The translations under genes were made by a program, and so were the position numbers. The notes beneath the pieces were generated by a model. The model was not told the origin of the DNA, searched no databases, and saw only the letters and a list, made by a program, of their open reading frames with translations. Of a stretch of 62,989 nt of DNA, positions 1 through 10,394 are shown piece by piece (within the stretch, counting starts at the first letter, position 1; each line of letters opens with the position of its first letter). Origin of the DNA: an uncultured Parabacteroides sp. (GTDB lineage Bacteria; Bacteroidota; Bacteroidia; Bacteroidales; Tannerellaceae); NCBI GenBank assembly GCA_949289155.1, contig CASEMX010000009.1, forward strand, positions 1-62,989, given 5' to 3'.

Positions 1-250
1 CCAAACAAAGACCAAAAAAAATTTGAATTTATATAGGCTTTCTTATCAAGCACATAGAAAATCGAGTACGAAAGCCGCGCTTTTAATTACGAAATATCCC
101 GCCCCAAATCGCTGCTATCTCTACTTTGCAAATCTGACGCTAAAAAAGGAACGTTTAAAAGCGACACATGGATTTTAGAGCTCAGAGGGTTAACCCTCAA
201 ATAGAACTTGATTGATACACTATTTTACTAACTAAATAATTAATTTAATT

Positions 251-3200
251 ATGAACAAAAAAGTACTTACGCTTTGCGCGAGCTTCCTGCTCGCCGGTGG
301 ACTGACTTCTTCAGCATTGGCTGAAACTTTTGGGGATGTTGCTCAAAAGTTTAAAGACGGTGATTATGTAGAAGGTCAGTATTTCTATGTTAAAACTAAT
401 AACTACGGTGATGGTTCAGCAACTGCAGGAGATGGTAATGGGCACTTGGATGTTAATGTAGAGGGCTCATATTATTCTCATGAGGAAAATCGTTCTACAT
501 GGTGGCGTTTAGAAGCAGTAAAAACAACTGTAAATGGGACAGAGGAAATTATTGGTTACAAATTAATCAATGCGTTAACTAATAAGCCTTATACTGTTAC
601 TGTAGGTGACAAAACTTATGACACGTTCAATGCCGCTGCACAGAAGACATTGGAATTTATAGGTGCAGATGGAGACGTTGTTGGCTACTATAATGGAACA
701 ACTACTTCTATTGCAACTACTAATACTATTGTATATAGCTTGAAAGCAGTTGAACCGGAAAAATTAACTGCATCTGAAATCAACAAAGTAAACAACGATT
801 ACTTCGGTTTGCAATTCGGTTACATTAATAAAGATGGCGACTATGTAAACTATGAAGGTTTGCAGGGTGTTGATCCGTTCGTTGGCAAGTTGGTTGCTAA
901 GACTACTGAATTTGGTGAAGATATTCAGGGCGTTAGCGCTAAGATTGAATTGGCAGATGATGATTCTTACTTCATCTACAATGAAACAAAAGGTGCTTAT
1001 GTAGTATTGCTGAAAGAGAAATGGTCTAAGTACAATACAGACTTAACTCCGGCATCTGAAGTAGGTAAGGGCCATAAGTTCGCTTTGATGACAGCTAAAG
1101 AAATCATCGAAGACCAATTGAAAGATGCAGAAGAGCAAACAATTGCAACTTGGAGCTTCAAAGTAAATATGCCGGTTGTAGTTGACTACTCTCCGCTGGA
1201 AGTTGTTGCTGTTCAGGCTTGGACACAAGTTGGCGAAGAGGAAGAGCAAAAAGATTTGGAAATGTTGATTTCCGATATGGATGGCAAGGATTATCTGAAT
1301 ACTACTTTAGCTGAAAATAAAGAAGAAGATAATGACTTGTTAGAAGCTGTTGACCCGGTTAACACAGTAGTTCGTTTCGCTGATACGGATTATATCGATA
1401 TGTCTGAGTTCTATGGCTGGGCTATCACTGTTAAAGGTTTGCAAGGTGAAGGCGTTGAAGGCATGACTATTCAGCCGAATGTTCAGAATGAGACGAACCT
1501 TCAGCCGAGCGATGTTTGGACAAAGGCTGACTATGTATCATTTTCTCGTCCGGAAGCTCAATGGATTGTAACAGTTGATAAGACTGGTACATTGAAGTTG
1601 ACTAACCGTGAAACGAAAGCATCTGTTCGTTGGAACGAAGCATTCGATATGTTGCCAGGAGATAAGGGTACTCCTAACACATTGGCGTTGCGTCGTGAAT
1701 CTGGTGACATCTATGTAGCGAACTTAGATAATAAGACTTACCGTTTCGAAATCAAGAAAGTAGCTGAATTGGGCGGTGAAACATTGGATCACTATGGCTG
1801 TTACAATGCAGACGAAACTCCGGCAGGAATAGCACGCGACTATAAGGTTACCTTTACAGATAGCTTCGGTACAACTACTTATGTAGGAATCGATGGCTTA
1901 GGCAATGTATTGTTGACTCGTGATGAAACTAAGGCTATCAACTTCGACTTGGTTAAGACTCAGACTACAGATACATTGAACAATGATGGTACGATTGCTG
2001 AGAATGCGAAGAAAGACGTATTCTACATCATCAACGACATCATGGCTAAGAACAAAGATGGCGAATGGGAATACACTGCAGCTGGTGATACATTGTCATA
2101 CTTCCGTTATAAATTAGCTTATAATGGTGAATATCTGAAGTATAACGAAGCTAAGAAGCAGTTTGAATTAGTTAAGGAAGTCATCGATTATACAGATGCT
2201 ACTGCTCCTGCAAACGTAGCTAATAAAGAAATCGACTACGGTAATTCTACATTGGCTGACAACTTCATCGTTAAGTTGAAAGAAAACAATAAGCTGAATG
2301 TTGTTAAGGTTGCTAACTACGAAATGGAGAACATTTTGAATGGCAAATATACAGCAACTGTAGATGGTGCAGAAAAGTCATTCGTTATTACTAATTTGGG
2401 TATTGACCCAGCAGAAAGTGCTGATGCTGAAGACTTGATGTTCGTAGTAGAAGGTAAAGACGATGCTGCATGGCCAAACAATCAGGAAGGCGAAAAGCTC
2501 TTGTTGAATGGCGAAATGATGTTCTTCGACTTCAACAACGCTGAAGTTCAGAAGCAGCAGAATATCTATGCTTGGAATGCTAACGCTCAGTTGACTATCG
2601 CTCCGAAGGAGTATGCTTCTTACCGCTACTTCGCTAATCCGGATACCGTTGAGATTTATCGTGTTGAGTACTCTGACGAGTTCTTGTTCGAGCATGGTAA
2701 CATCTTGGGTATGACATACAACCGCGATATGTACAACCCGTCACTCTACTTGGATACGGCATTCGTTCGCAACGATACGAAGAAACCGACTTACATGTTG
2801 GCTGTGGCTCCGGAATTCGAACCGAACCATACTTACTGTCCGTTGCATGGTATCGATGCTGACTGTCCGGCTGAACACCTGACTATCATCCCGGGTTACA
2901 TGACAGCTCGCTACTTGGTATCTTACACTGACTCTGTAGCTGCTCACGCTGCTGAATTGAAGAACGAGTTCTTGCACGAAGGCCAGTACACGAAGTTAGG
3001 CTTCGTTGACGCTGTACACCGTGTAGATAGCGTATTCGTTCCGACTATGAGCGAAGAGAACAAGAAGACAGTGATTACAGAAGGTGCTATCCTGCCTTAT
3101 ACATTCGCATTCCGCATTGTTAATCCGGAAACTCAGAGCTTCTATATCGAGGCTGCTAAGTTGAACGACGAAAAGAACCCGAACAGCGGTTACAAGTCTT

Positions 3201-3520
3201 CTTGGATGGCATGGATTAACGGTTGCCCGGTATTGACTGACGATATCACTTTGGCTGAAGAGTTCAATGTACGCGAAGGCAAACAGGCTCCGACAGCTAA
3301 CGAAACTATCGAAGATGCAGCAAGCGCAATCAGCGTTATCGCTACTGACGGTGCAGTTATCGTTAAGGGTGCTGAAGGCAAGAACGTTATCGTAAGCACA
3401 ATCCTCGGTAAGGTAGTAGCTAACGAAACTGCTAACTCTGACAACGAAACTATCGCAGCTCCGGCGGGTATCGTAGTGGTATCGGTTGACGGCGAAAGCT
3501 TCAAGGTAGCAGTTAAATGA
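251..3520 (+). CDS. Large secreted DUF6383-type protein
   Basis: The 1089-residue product starts with a clear Sec signal peptide (residues 1-24, cleavage after ALA). A long beta-rich, acidic middle follows, with many Trp/Tyr-Gly segments and a small Cys-bearing patch near residue 865. The last ~70 residues (starting near AISVIATDGAVIV and ending SFKVAVK) resemble the DUF6383 C-terminal domain common in Parabacteroides secreted proteins. That domain looks like a T9SS-type sorting signal, and sortase PorU and PorV are encoded in this window, so export to the surface is inferred. The start ATG follows an AT-rich leader; no convincing promoter was identified in bases 1-250. No catalytic motif was recognised, so an adhesive or structural role is only a guess. 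Recognition of the C-terminal domain is from memory. Confidence 0.85.
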   Translation: MNKKVLTLCASFLLAGGLTSSALAETFGDVAQKFKDGDYVEGQYFYVKTNNYGDGSATAGDGNGHLDVNVEGSYYSHEENRSTWWRLEAVKTTVNGTEEIIGYKLINALTNKPYTVTVGDKTYDTFNAAAQKTLEFIGADGDVVGYYNGTTTSIATTNTIVYSLKAVEPEKLTASEINKVNNDYFGLQFGYINKDGDYVNYEGLQGVDPFVGKLVAKTTEFGEDIQGVSAKIELADDDSYFIYNETKGAYVVLLKEKWSKYNTDLTPASEVGKGHKFALMTAKEIIEDQLKDAEEQTIATWSFKVNMPVVVDYSPLEVVAVQAWTQVGEEEEQKDLEMLISDMDGKDYLNTTLAENKEEDNDLLEAVDPVNTVVRFADTDYIDMSEFYGWAITVKGLQGEGVEGMTIQPNVQNETNLQPSDVWTKADYVSFSRPEAQWIVTVDKTGTLKLTNRETKASVRWNEAFDMLPGDKGTPNTLALRRESGDIYVANLDNKTYRFEIKKVAELGGETLDHYGCYNADETPAGIARDYKVTFTDSFGTTTYVGIDGLGNVLLTRDETKAINFDLVKTQTTDTLNNDGTIAENAKKDVFYIINDIMAKNKDGEWEYTAAGDTLSYFRYKLAYNGEYLKYNEAKKQFELVKEVIDYTDATAPANVANKEIDYGNSTLADNFIVKLKENNKLNVVKVANYEMENILNGKYTATVDGAEKSFVITNLGIDPAESADAEDLMFVVEGKDDAAWPNNQEGEKLLLNGEMMFFDFNNAEVQKQQNIYAWNANAQLTIAPKEYASYRYFANPDTVEIYRVEYSDEFLFEHGNILGMTYNRDMYNPSLYLDTAFVRNDTKKPTYMLAVAPEFEPNHTYCPLHGIDADCPAEHLTIIPGYMTARYLVSYTDSVAAHAAELKNEFLHEGQYTKLGFVDAVHRVDSVFVPTMSEENKKTVITEGAILPYTFAFRIVNPETQSFYIEAAKLNDEKNPNSGYKSSWMAWINGCPVLTDDITLAEEFNVREGKQAPTANETIEDAASAISVIATDGAVIVKGAEGKNVIVSTILGKVVANETANSDNETIAAPAGIVVVSVDGESFKVAVK

Positions 3521-3603
3521 TAATTACGAATGATGAATTACGAATTACGAATTAAGGGTTCACATCCTGCCATTCGTAATTCGTAACTCGAAATTCGAAA
3601 TTA
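3521..3603. repeat. AATTACGAATTA-type imperfect inverted repeat
   Basis: Directly after the stop codon, several copies of ATTACGAATT are followed about 25 bases later by the complementary ATTCGTAATTCGTAA. The two can fold into a long AT-rich hairpin. Similar elements lie at 28264-28330 and 53221-53325, each just beyond a gene, which suggests a dispersed small repeat rather than a gene-specific signal. Confidence 0.7.
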
Positions 3604-3660
3604 ACTAAGTTCATAACTTCGAATTTAATTGTTATAAATTAAACATAATCAATTAATTGT

Positions 3661-3720
3661 CCGCCCAATGGCAAATGAGATTGTCCATTGCGCAAGTACC
3701 TCGCGAGAGAGAAGGGCGGG
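3661..3720. other. Nested hairpin in the 3.5-4.0 kb gap
   Basis: CCGCCC (3661-3666) can pair with GGGCGG (3714-3719), enclosing a second stem of CAATGG (3666-3671) with CCATTG (3685-3690). With the downstream terminator at 3801-3836 this could be the end of a long 3' UTR or a short independent RNA. No good promoter was seen in front of it. The motif GAGAAGGGCGGG recurs after the next giant gene, near 10346. Confidence 0.4.
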
Positions 3721-3800
3721 AGTTAGTATTAATAATATAAGTAATAAAGTGAAAATTCTTTTTGTCCCTTCCCGTCTGCGAAGACCGGAAGGATACCCTG

Positions 3801-3836
3801 AAAAGCCTCTCTATCGATAGTAGAGGGGCTTTTTTT
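3801..3836 (+). terminator. Intrinsic terminator
   Basis: GCCTCTCTA (3805-3813) pairs with TAGAGGGGC (3821-3829) with one G-T pair. The stem is flanked by A4 and followed by seven T residues. It would end transcription from the upstream giant gene or from the structured region at 3661-3720. Confidence 0.75.
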
Positions 3837-3877
3837 GCCAAAAGGCGGAAGACTCTCGAAAGTGTATGCGGGAGAGT

Positions 3878-3998
3878 TACGTAACTGTCCGGTGGACACA
3901 TACGTAAGTGTCTGGCTGACACATACGTAACTGTCCGAGTGACACATACGTAAGTGTCCGGAGGAGACATACGTAAGTGTCCGACGTGTACATTCGAA
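3878..3998. repeat. 23-bp palindromic tandem array (5-6 copies)
   Basis: TACGTAA occurs at 3878, 3901, 3924, 3947 and 3970, exactly 23 bp apart, with a degenerate sixth copy near 3993. Each unit holds the palindrome TACGTA and a second small inverted repeat, for example TGTCCGGTGGACA. The array ends about 40 bp before the ATG of the next gene, so it lies in that gene's 5' region. Confidence 0.85.
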
Positions 3999-4039
3999 GG
4001 AGCATAAACAACAGAGTATTAACTAAAAAAATAAGAATC

Positions 4040-7000
4040 ATGAAACAACGATTACTATTAGCCCTATTGATGCTATTTACGTCGGTGGGGTTTGTAATGG
4101 GGCAGGATAGTCATGAAAGAGACATCGCTATTACGATTCCTGCTGGCGGATCTGTAAACATACAACTTACAGGGACTGGGCTAAGTAAAGCTGGAGATTC
4201 TCCGGGCTCAGTTGATATAACTTGTCCTACGTTAGAAACCAGTTCAGGAACACAAATATCTCCTACAGTTACTGCAGTAGGTGCGGCAGTTCAATGGAAA
4301 TATCCAGAAGATGGTGTAACTACTGGTGCAGAAACTATCTATTTTGTGAATAACGATGACAATAATGGTGATAATTGGAGCGGTTTGCAATTGACGATTG
4401 ACGGAAAAGTAGAGGCGTTTGTTGTGGGTGCTTCCGGCGATATGTCAAGCAAATTGGCCTATTTGGCTTTCACGAATAATGGCGTATTGGAAACATTGAC
4501 GTTAGGTAATGAAAGTAATGAATTGGGCTATGTCTCCGCATTGCGTACGTTGAGTTGTCAAGATAATAAATTGGCACATATTCCGGCAAAAGGTAGTATA
4601 AGCAGTTATATAATCGGTACACAATCTCCCGATGGGCTTCAACCTGTAACAGGCATAACACGTGAAGAAGACAATACGGTAAAGATTGATGCATCCGATT
4701 TAACAAGTTTAGGGTTGTTCTCTAAGAATTTGGAATCGTTTAAGCTCGATAATTGGACATTGAATGGTGAGCCTATAACTGCTACACCCGGCAAAGATAA
4801 TACCTACACAATAACGGATAGCCATGGCAACTATATCAGTGGTACTTTCTATTGCCAATTGACATGTCAGAATGGAGATGCTAATTATCCAAATGTCCTT
4901 ATCCAGAATGTGCCTATTACTATTCCGGAGGCTGAGTTTACTTTGGAGTATTCAGTAACTACTGTTAGTGGTTCAAGTACGGACGGCGGTAGCATTATAG
5001 TTAAGAATGCAGGTGGCGAAGAAATCACTTCGAATGCTAATACTTTGCATAAAGATGACCAAATAACCATCGAAGTAAAAGTTAACGAAGGGTATTATAT
5101 TTATGAAGTAAATCGTCCGAATTTGAATTTAATAACTCCGATGCCAAGTGGAGAAGTAACTGCTGGTACGTATGAATATACGATAGCAGGTACAGGCCAT
5201 CCTAAGTTCCATATTACTTTTGCCAAACGGACAGATGAGGCTGACATTGCGAGGGTGATTAATTCTGCTCAAGGAACAATGCAGTTATATAATTCTAGTG
5301 ATGAACTAGTGACCAGTAATAGTGTAACGGCGGGAACGCAGTTATATGTAAAGGTAAAACCGGAAACAGGCTACTTAGTTGATGCAATAACGGTAAACGG
5401 AAATGCTTTGACAGTGAGCAGCGAAACACCAGACCAAGATGGTTGGTATAAAACGAATAATTATACAACTGTAGCTGATATTAATACCTTCGTTGCATTG
5501 TTTGATGTAGGTTCAACGGTGAATATTCCATCGACTATAGAGGGTACAGATGGCAATGTGGCTGTAACCTATAATAGTGGTGCTTCTGTAAAATCTGGAG
5601 AAACTACATTAACTCCGGGAACGAGCATCTCTATTATTGTTCCGGCAGCAAGCGATGGTTACGAGGTTGCTTCTGTTCTGTTTAATGGTAAACAAATCGG
5701 TACAACTGCTAAGACTTATACAGAGGAAGTAGAAGAGGGTACGAATTATATCTATGTGGAATATAGAAGTACAAAGGTGACAGAACTGAATAAGTTGGTA
5801 TTTGGCATTGACGATAGCAAGGTGAAAATATATGCGGATGATGATTGCACGGATGAAGTAACCACATCGAATGTCACAACTAAATTAAAGAAGGGTGATG
5901 ACATTTATGTAAAGATTTCAGACTTAGATGCAGATGAATCCGTAGAGCGTGTAGTTATTAATGGTGAGGAGGCTGCTTCTACTTCGGAAGGTACATACTT
6001 TTTGACAGAGGGTGCGGTTGCCGGTATAAATTCAGTGGTTGTTTATGCGACAGGTGCACCGACGTTGAACATCGTATTGGAAGGATTAGAGCAATCAGAA
6101 CAAAGCGGTGCAGTTACTATTAAGAAAGGTGATGATGTAATAACAGACCCAAGCATGGAAACATTTGCTGAGGATGACGTGATTACCATCAAAACAAATG
6201 AGGTACAGGATAAAGCAGTCAGCTCGGTTACAATTAATGGAGCGTCTCAAAACATCGCCGCAGATGGTATCTATACCTTTAAAATGGTAGCCGGTACGAA
6301 CTATGTAACTATTGTATATGAAAGCACGAAGCCAGATGAAGAGGTTACGGTAGAACATAACGATGGTGGTGAGGTTTCTGCAACGATAGAAGATAATACT
6401 ATTGTTATCACAACGACTCCGAAGACAGGCTATGGCGTAGCTGCTGTAATAGTCAACGACAACGATTGGGTAAAGACGGTAGAGGCTAATGGCTCTTATG
6501 AGGCAACTGCCCGTCCGGGAAAGAACAAAGTGAGTGTAGTCTTTACGGATAAAGCACTGGTAGATACACGGGTTGATGGGGTGACAGGTAGTTCATCTGA
6601 CATTGTGGTTTTGGGTGAAGATGGTGTTACTACGATTAATAAGAATGAAACAACCTTGGACCAGAACAATCTAGATGAAAATACTATTACAATCAAGGTA
6701 AATAACCAGAAAGAGCATTATAAATTAGTATCTGTATCGGTGAATGGCACGCCTCTTATTGGAGAAGAAGGTTCGGGCGAGGATGCAGGTAAGATGATTT
6801 ATACTTATGATGTGAAAGTAGGTACAAACTTGATTGTTGCAACGTATGAAAGTACTGCTGCGGAAAGTGTTGAAGAAGTTATAGCAGGAGATGTTTCTGC
6901 TACGATTTCTTATTATAGCAATTCGGAAGGTACAACAACAGTTGACCCGACTACATTGGATGCAGAGGAGGCTATCTATTTTAAAGTAACACCAAATGGA

Positions 7001-10000
7001 AATGAAACGGTTCGTGAGGTTTACTTTAATGATGAAGGTCCTTTGGCTCCATCTGATGGTGTTTATACGGGTACAATGCAAGCAGGAAAGAATACATTGT
7101 ACGTGTTCTTCAATGATGCAGCCATCATTCGTGCTTCTTATGCTGAGGAAGATGGAACGATAACTTTGAAGAATGGCTCTACTTCTGTAAATAGCGGAGA
7201 TGAGTTGGCAAAGGATGAATCGGTGACTGCAACGATTACTCCAAGTGACGGCTATGCTATCAAAGCAGTTTATGTGAATGGCATTAATCAATCTGTAACG
7301 CCAGATAAAGATGGAACAGCAACGGTAACTACAACTGTCCAATCCGGTTTGAACATTATCCATGCTGAGTTCGAGTATGTGGCAGCCACAGTGAATTTGA
7401 CTTATAATAGCAGTATTGGTTCGGTGACTACGAGTCCGGAGCTTGACCCTGAAGAAGGGAATACAGAATATGAGGCAGGACAGGTCATCACGATTACTCC
7501 TTCTGTAGATGCTGAGGATTATAACAGAATCACGGTAACGATAAATGGTTCTACTGAAGGTGTTACGAATAATGGCAATGGTACTTATACCGTTACTTTG
7601 CAGGCTGGTGTAAATAATATCCATGTGGATTTTGCACGTGTATTAGCCGGCAACCTGTTAGTGAAGTATCCGGATACAGAGGTAAGTGATGTTACGATTT
7701 ATGATTTGAATGGTAACGACGTCGCTACAACTGTTTTGAATGGTGACTGGGTAGAGGCTCCGGCGGATACGAAGTTGGAAGTAACCTTTAAGGTGACAGA
7801 TCCGACTAATAAGCTGATTAGTGCGGTGGTTAATGGCCAGTTATATTCACTGACTCCGGATGCAAAGAATGAATGCCGCATCGGTAGCTCAGGTACGACA
7901 GATGATATCGTTATCTTGCCGGAAGGCGAATCGGTATTGCGTATTTATGTGAAGGAGTTGGTTGAGCCAAGTATTACACCGGTTACTACTTATGCGTACG
8001 ATGGTACGGCTAAGGCAGTAGAATATACTACTTATCCGGCTGACTTGAATAACATAGAGGTTTATTATCGTCCGGTGGGTGGTGCTGAATGGCGCACCGA
8101 GCCTTATGCAGAGGCTGGTTCGTATGAGGTGATGTTCAAGCGTGCTGCAGATGCTAATTATGCAGAAGTGAATACGGAAACATCTCCGACTACGATTACG
8201 ATTACTCAGGCTCACTTAATCATTACGCAATTGCCTACGGTAACACGTGATGAGGCTACGAATAAGTATGTATTGGCTCAGGACGGTAAGGCGGGCTATT
8301 ATGTAAATGGTTCGTTGAAGAGCGTAGCCGGTACGTTCGAGTTGGAACACTTTACTCATGAGTCTGGCGAGCATTATGCTGAAGTAGGCTTTACGACAAA
8401 CGAAGAGGATGATAACTTAGACCGGAATACCATTACCGGCATAAAGGTACATTATAATGTGAAGTCTTATACGGGTGGACATTATACATTGACCGTGGAT
8501 AATTCCGGTACGCCGTTCTATCTGATGTGCGGTGATGCTATTATCGATTCGAACGACTTGTTAGACCCGAGTGCATCGATTGCAGCATTGTATGACCCGC
8601 AGCCGGGATTCGAATATGCTTTGTATCAGGTGAAGGATGGTGAAGAGACTCTCGTTCCTACAGGTAGTAATGGTAAATTCTTGGTAAGCGATATCTGCAA
8701 CTCAAGCAATACCAGTGCAACCTTGAAACTGAAAGCAACGGATAAGCGTCAGGTATTGGCCGTGAAGGATGGTAAGTTTGAGATTGAGGATGCCGTTTAT
8801 AACGGTCAGCCACAGTTCTTCAATCCGTCTTCTGTAGCCCTTGTCGTTGGTGAAGATAAGAAAGCTGTAGCTTCTAATAGTCAAGCTTATGGCCGTCTGA
8901 TTGTAACCTATAAGGATGCGAAGGGCAATACGGTAATTGCTCCGGTAGATGCAGGTACTTATACCGTAACCTTGTCATATAATGATGATGATATGTATAA
9001 GGACTTCAAGCCGGTATCGGCTACCTTCGAGATTGAGAAGGTGAACCTGGACGATGTACTACTGATTGGCGACCCGGTGGCAACACCTATCACGGCAGGA
9101 CAATCGTTGCGTAACTCTCACTTGGCTGGTCCGGCAGAGATACCGGGACAATATCAGTGGTTGGACGAAACGGCTATCCCGACATCTGACTCCGACGGTG
9201 GAACCAACCAGCCGGCTAAGTTCGTACCGGTAGATAAGACGAACTTTACCTCTTATCGGAACGTAGGTAAAGTACATGTCAAGATATTGAAAGGCGTACA
9301 AGTAGTAACCTATAATGCTAACTTAGGTACTATCTCGGTAGTGGATGACCAGAATATCTCTTACAAGAGCGGTTCTCAGGTTCAGCCGGAGACGAAGCTG
9401 ACTATTACAGCTAAGCCGCTGGATGCTACGATGCAGCAGTTTGAGTCGATGACCATCACCATCGGTGAGGAGACCAAGACTTATACGACCTCTACGGCTA
9501 CCATTACATTCCCTGAAGCAGGTGAAGGTAACGTGGAAATCTATGCTACATTCAAGCTGAAAGAGAAAGACCCGGTTATCATCCCAGAAGGCCAGTATGC
9601 CGTAGTATTGCCGGAATCGGTACGTGGCGCACGGGTTGACAAGTCGGGTGTATATGCCGTTGAACGGGGCGATGACTTCACCTTCACGGTGACTACATTA
9701 GCTGCGGATGCTGGCAAGGTAACGGTAACGGTGAACGGCTCGGCATTGACGGGTACGAATGGCAAATATACGTTGACGAACGTGACCGAGCGGCAGGACA
9801 TCAGCATCTCGGTTAGCAATCCGACGGAGGTGAAGGTCAATATCCCGCGCAGCTATCATATCGAGGGTCAGAGCGAGGACTATGCTACGGTTTCGGTCAT
9901 CAACAATACCGCGAACGACGGGCATTACTACTTCAACGATGCCTTGACCGTGATAGCCTTCACGCACATCACAGGCGTTGACTTTGCCCGCTGGTCGGAC

Positions 10001-10303
10001 AACAGCCGTGAACAGGTGCATGAGGTGGTATTGGATGCTGCCGAATATACATTGCTCGCCTCCTTCACCGGCCTGCCTACGGGTATCGAGGATATCGAAT
10101 CGGCAACAGTTTACACCGGCAAGGGCTTCATCATGGTGAAGAACGTAGCCGATGCCGAACTGACGGTAGTAAGCATCAGCGGCCGTCTGCAGGCTAAGCA
10201 GGAAATCAGCGGCGATACACGCATCGATGTTCCGCAAGGCATCTATGTAGTCGTTCTGCAAAGCGGAGATGAGGTTAAGCAGCTGAAAGTAATCGTTAAA
10301 TAA
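4040..10303 (+). CDS. Giant repetitive secreted surface protein
   Basis: The 2087-residue product starts at MKQRLLLALLML, a typical signal peptide cleaved near residue 21. An in-frame extension to 3977 was rejected because it would read through the palindromic array. Residues ~400-1205 hold about eight diverged beta-strand repeats of ~80-100 residues, each ending in a motif such as AGTNYVTIVYEST, PGKNKVSVVFTD or AGVNNIHVDFARV. An MBG-like segment lies near residues 1310-1390 (TYAYDGTAKAVEYTTYPADL). The last ~75 residues (VYTGKGFIMVKNV to QLKVIVK) resemble T9SS type A/DUF6383 sorting domains. It follows the other DUF6383-type gene in the same orientation, so the two may form a surface-protein pair. 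An adhesin or stalk role is inferred; no catalytic motif was seen. Confidence 0.85.
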   Translation: MKQRLLLALLMLFTSVGFVMGQDSHERDIAITIPAGGSVNIQLTGTGLSKAGDSPGSVDITCPTLETSSGTQISPTVTAVGAAVQWKYPEDGVTTGAETIYFVNNDDNNGDNWSGLQLTIDGKVEAFVVGASGDMSSKLAYLAFTNNGVLETLTLGNESNELGYVSALRTLSCQDNKLAHIPAKGSISSYIIGTQSPDGLQPVTGITREEDNTVKIDASDLTSLGLFSKNLESFKLDNWTLNGEPITATPGKDNTYTITDSHGNYISGTFYCQLTCQNGDANYPNVLIQNVPITIPEAEFTLEYSVTTVSGSSTDGGSIIVKNAGGEEITSNANTLHKDDQITIEVKVNEGYYIYEVNRPNLNLITPMPSGEVTAGTYEYTIAGTGHPKFHITFAKRTDEADIARVINSAQGTMQLYNSSDELVTSNSVTAGTQLYVKVKPETGYLVDAITVNGNALTVSSETPDQDGWYKTNNYTTVADINTFVALFDVGSTVNIPSTIEGTDGNVAVTYNSGASVKSGETTLTPGTSISIIVPAASDGYEVASVLFNGKQIGTTAKTYTEEVEEGTNYIYVEYRSTKVTELNKLVFGIDDSKVKIYADDDCTDEVTTSNVTTKLKKGDDIYVKISDLDADESVERVVINGEEAASTSEGTYFLTEGAVAGINSVVVYATGAPTLNIVLEGLEQSEQSGAVTIKKGDDVITDPSMETFAEDDVITIKTNEVQDKAVSSVTINGASQNIAADGIYTFKMVAGTNYVTIVYESTKPDEEVTVEHNDGGEVSATIEDNTIVITTTPKTGYGVAAVIVNDNDWVKTVEANGSYEATARPGKNKVSVVFTDKALVDTRVDGVTGSSSDIVVLGEDGVTTINKNETTLDQNNLDENTITIKVNNQKEHYKLVSVSVNGTPLIGEEGSGEDAGKMIYTYDVKVGTNLIVATYESTAAESVEEVIAGDVSATISYYSNSEGTTTVDPTTLDAEEAIYFKVTPNGNETVREVYFNDEGPLAPSDGVYTGTMQAGKNTLYVFFNDAAIIRASYAEEDGTITLKNGSTSVNSGDELAKDESVTATITPSDGYAIKAVYVNGINQSVTPDKDGTATVTTTVQSGLNIIHAEFEYVAATVNLTYNSSIGSVTTSPELDPEEGNTEYEAGQVITITPSVDAEDYNRITVTINGSTEGVTNNGNGTYTVTLQAGVNNIHVDFARVLAGNLLVKYPDTEVSDVTIYDLNGNDVATTVLNGDWVEAPADTKLEVTFKVTDPTNKLISAVVNGQLYSLTPDAKNECRIGSSGTTDDIVILPEGESVLRIYVKELVEPSITPVTTYAYDGTAKAVEYTTYPADLNNIEVYYRPVGGAEWRTEPYAEAGSYEVMFKRAADANYAEVNTETSPTTITITQAHLIITQLPTVTRDEATNKYVLAQDGKAGYYVNGSLKSVAGTFELEHFTHESGEHYAEVGFTTNEEDDNLDRNTITGIKVHYNVKSYTGGHYTLTVDNSGTPFYLMCGDAIIDSNDLLDPSASIAALYDPQPGFEYALYQVKDGEETLVPTGSNGKFLVSDICNSSNTSATLKLKATDKRQVLAVKDGKFEIEDAVYNGQPQFFNPSSVALVVGEDKKAVASNSQAYGRLIVTYKDAKGNTVIAPVDAGTYTVTLSYNDDDMYKDFKPVSATFEIEKVNLDDVLLIGDPVATPITAGQSLRNSHLAGPAEIPGQYQWLDETAIPTSDSDGGTNQPAKFVPVDKTNFTSYRNVGKVHVKILKGVQVVTYNANLGTISVVDDQNISYKSGSQVQPETKLTITAKPLDATMQQFESMTITIGEETKTYTTSTATITFPEAGEGNVEIYATFKLKEKDPVIIPEGQYAVVLPESVRGARVDKSGVYAVERGDDFTFTVTTLAADAGKVTVTVNGSALTGTNGKYTLTNVTERQDISISVSNPTEVKVNIPRSYHIEGQSEDYATVSVINNTANDGHYYFNDALTVIAFTHITGVDFARWSDNSREQVHEVVLDAAEYTLLASFTGLPTGIEDIESATVYTGKGFIMVKNVADAELTVVSISGRLQAKQEISGDTRIDVPQGIYVVVLQSGDEVKQLKVIVK

Positions 10304-10312
10304 GGTATGCAA

Positions 10313-10383
10313 ATTACCTGCTGTTGAGGCAGGTAATCCCTAAAAGAGAAGGGCGGGGCAGGAGCAATCCGGTCCCGCCTTTT
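10313..10383 (+). terminator. Double hairpin terminator after the giant gene
   Basis: ATTACCTGC (10313-10321) pairs perfectly with GCAGGTAAT (10329-10337). A second stem, GGCGGG (10352-10357) with CCCGCC (10374-10379), is followed by TTTT. The second is the likely rho-independent terminator. The first may add stability to the 3' end. Confidence 0.7.
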
Positions 10384-10394
10384 GCATTGAAAAT

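Noticed and set aside
3977-4039. Extended start for the giant surface protein
   Set aside because: The extra codons run through the palindromic array and precede a clear signal peptide that begins at 4040.
6725-7624. Minus-strand open frame of about 300 codons inside the giant gene
   Set aside because: Antisense to the repeat region; Ser/Arg/Ile-rich with no recognisable domain. It reflects the repetitive coding strand.
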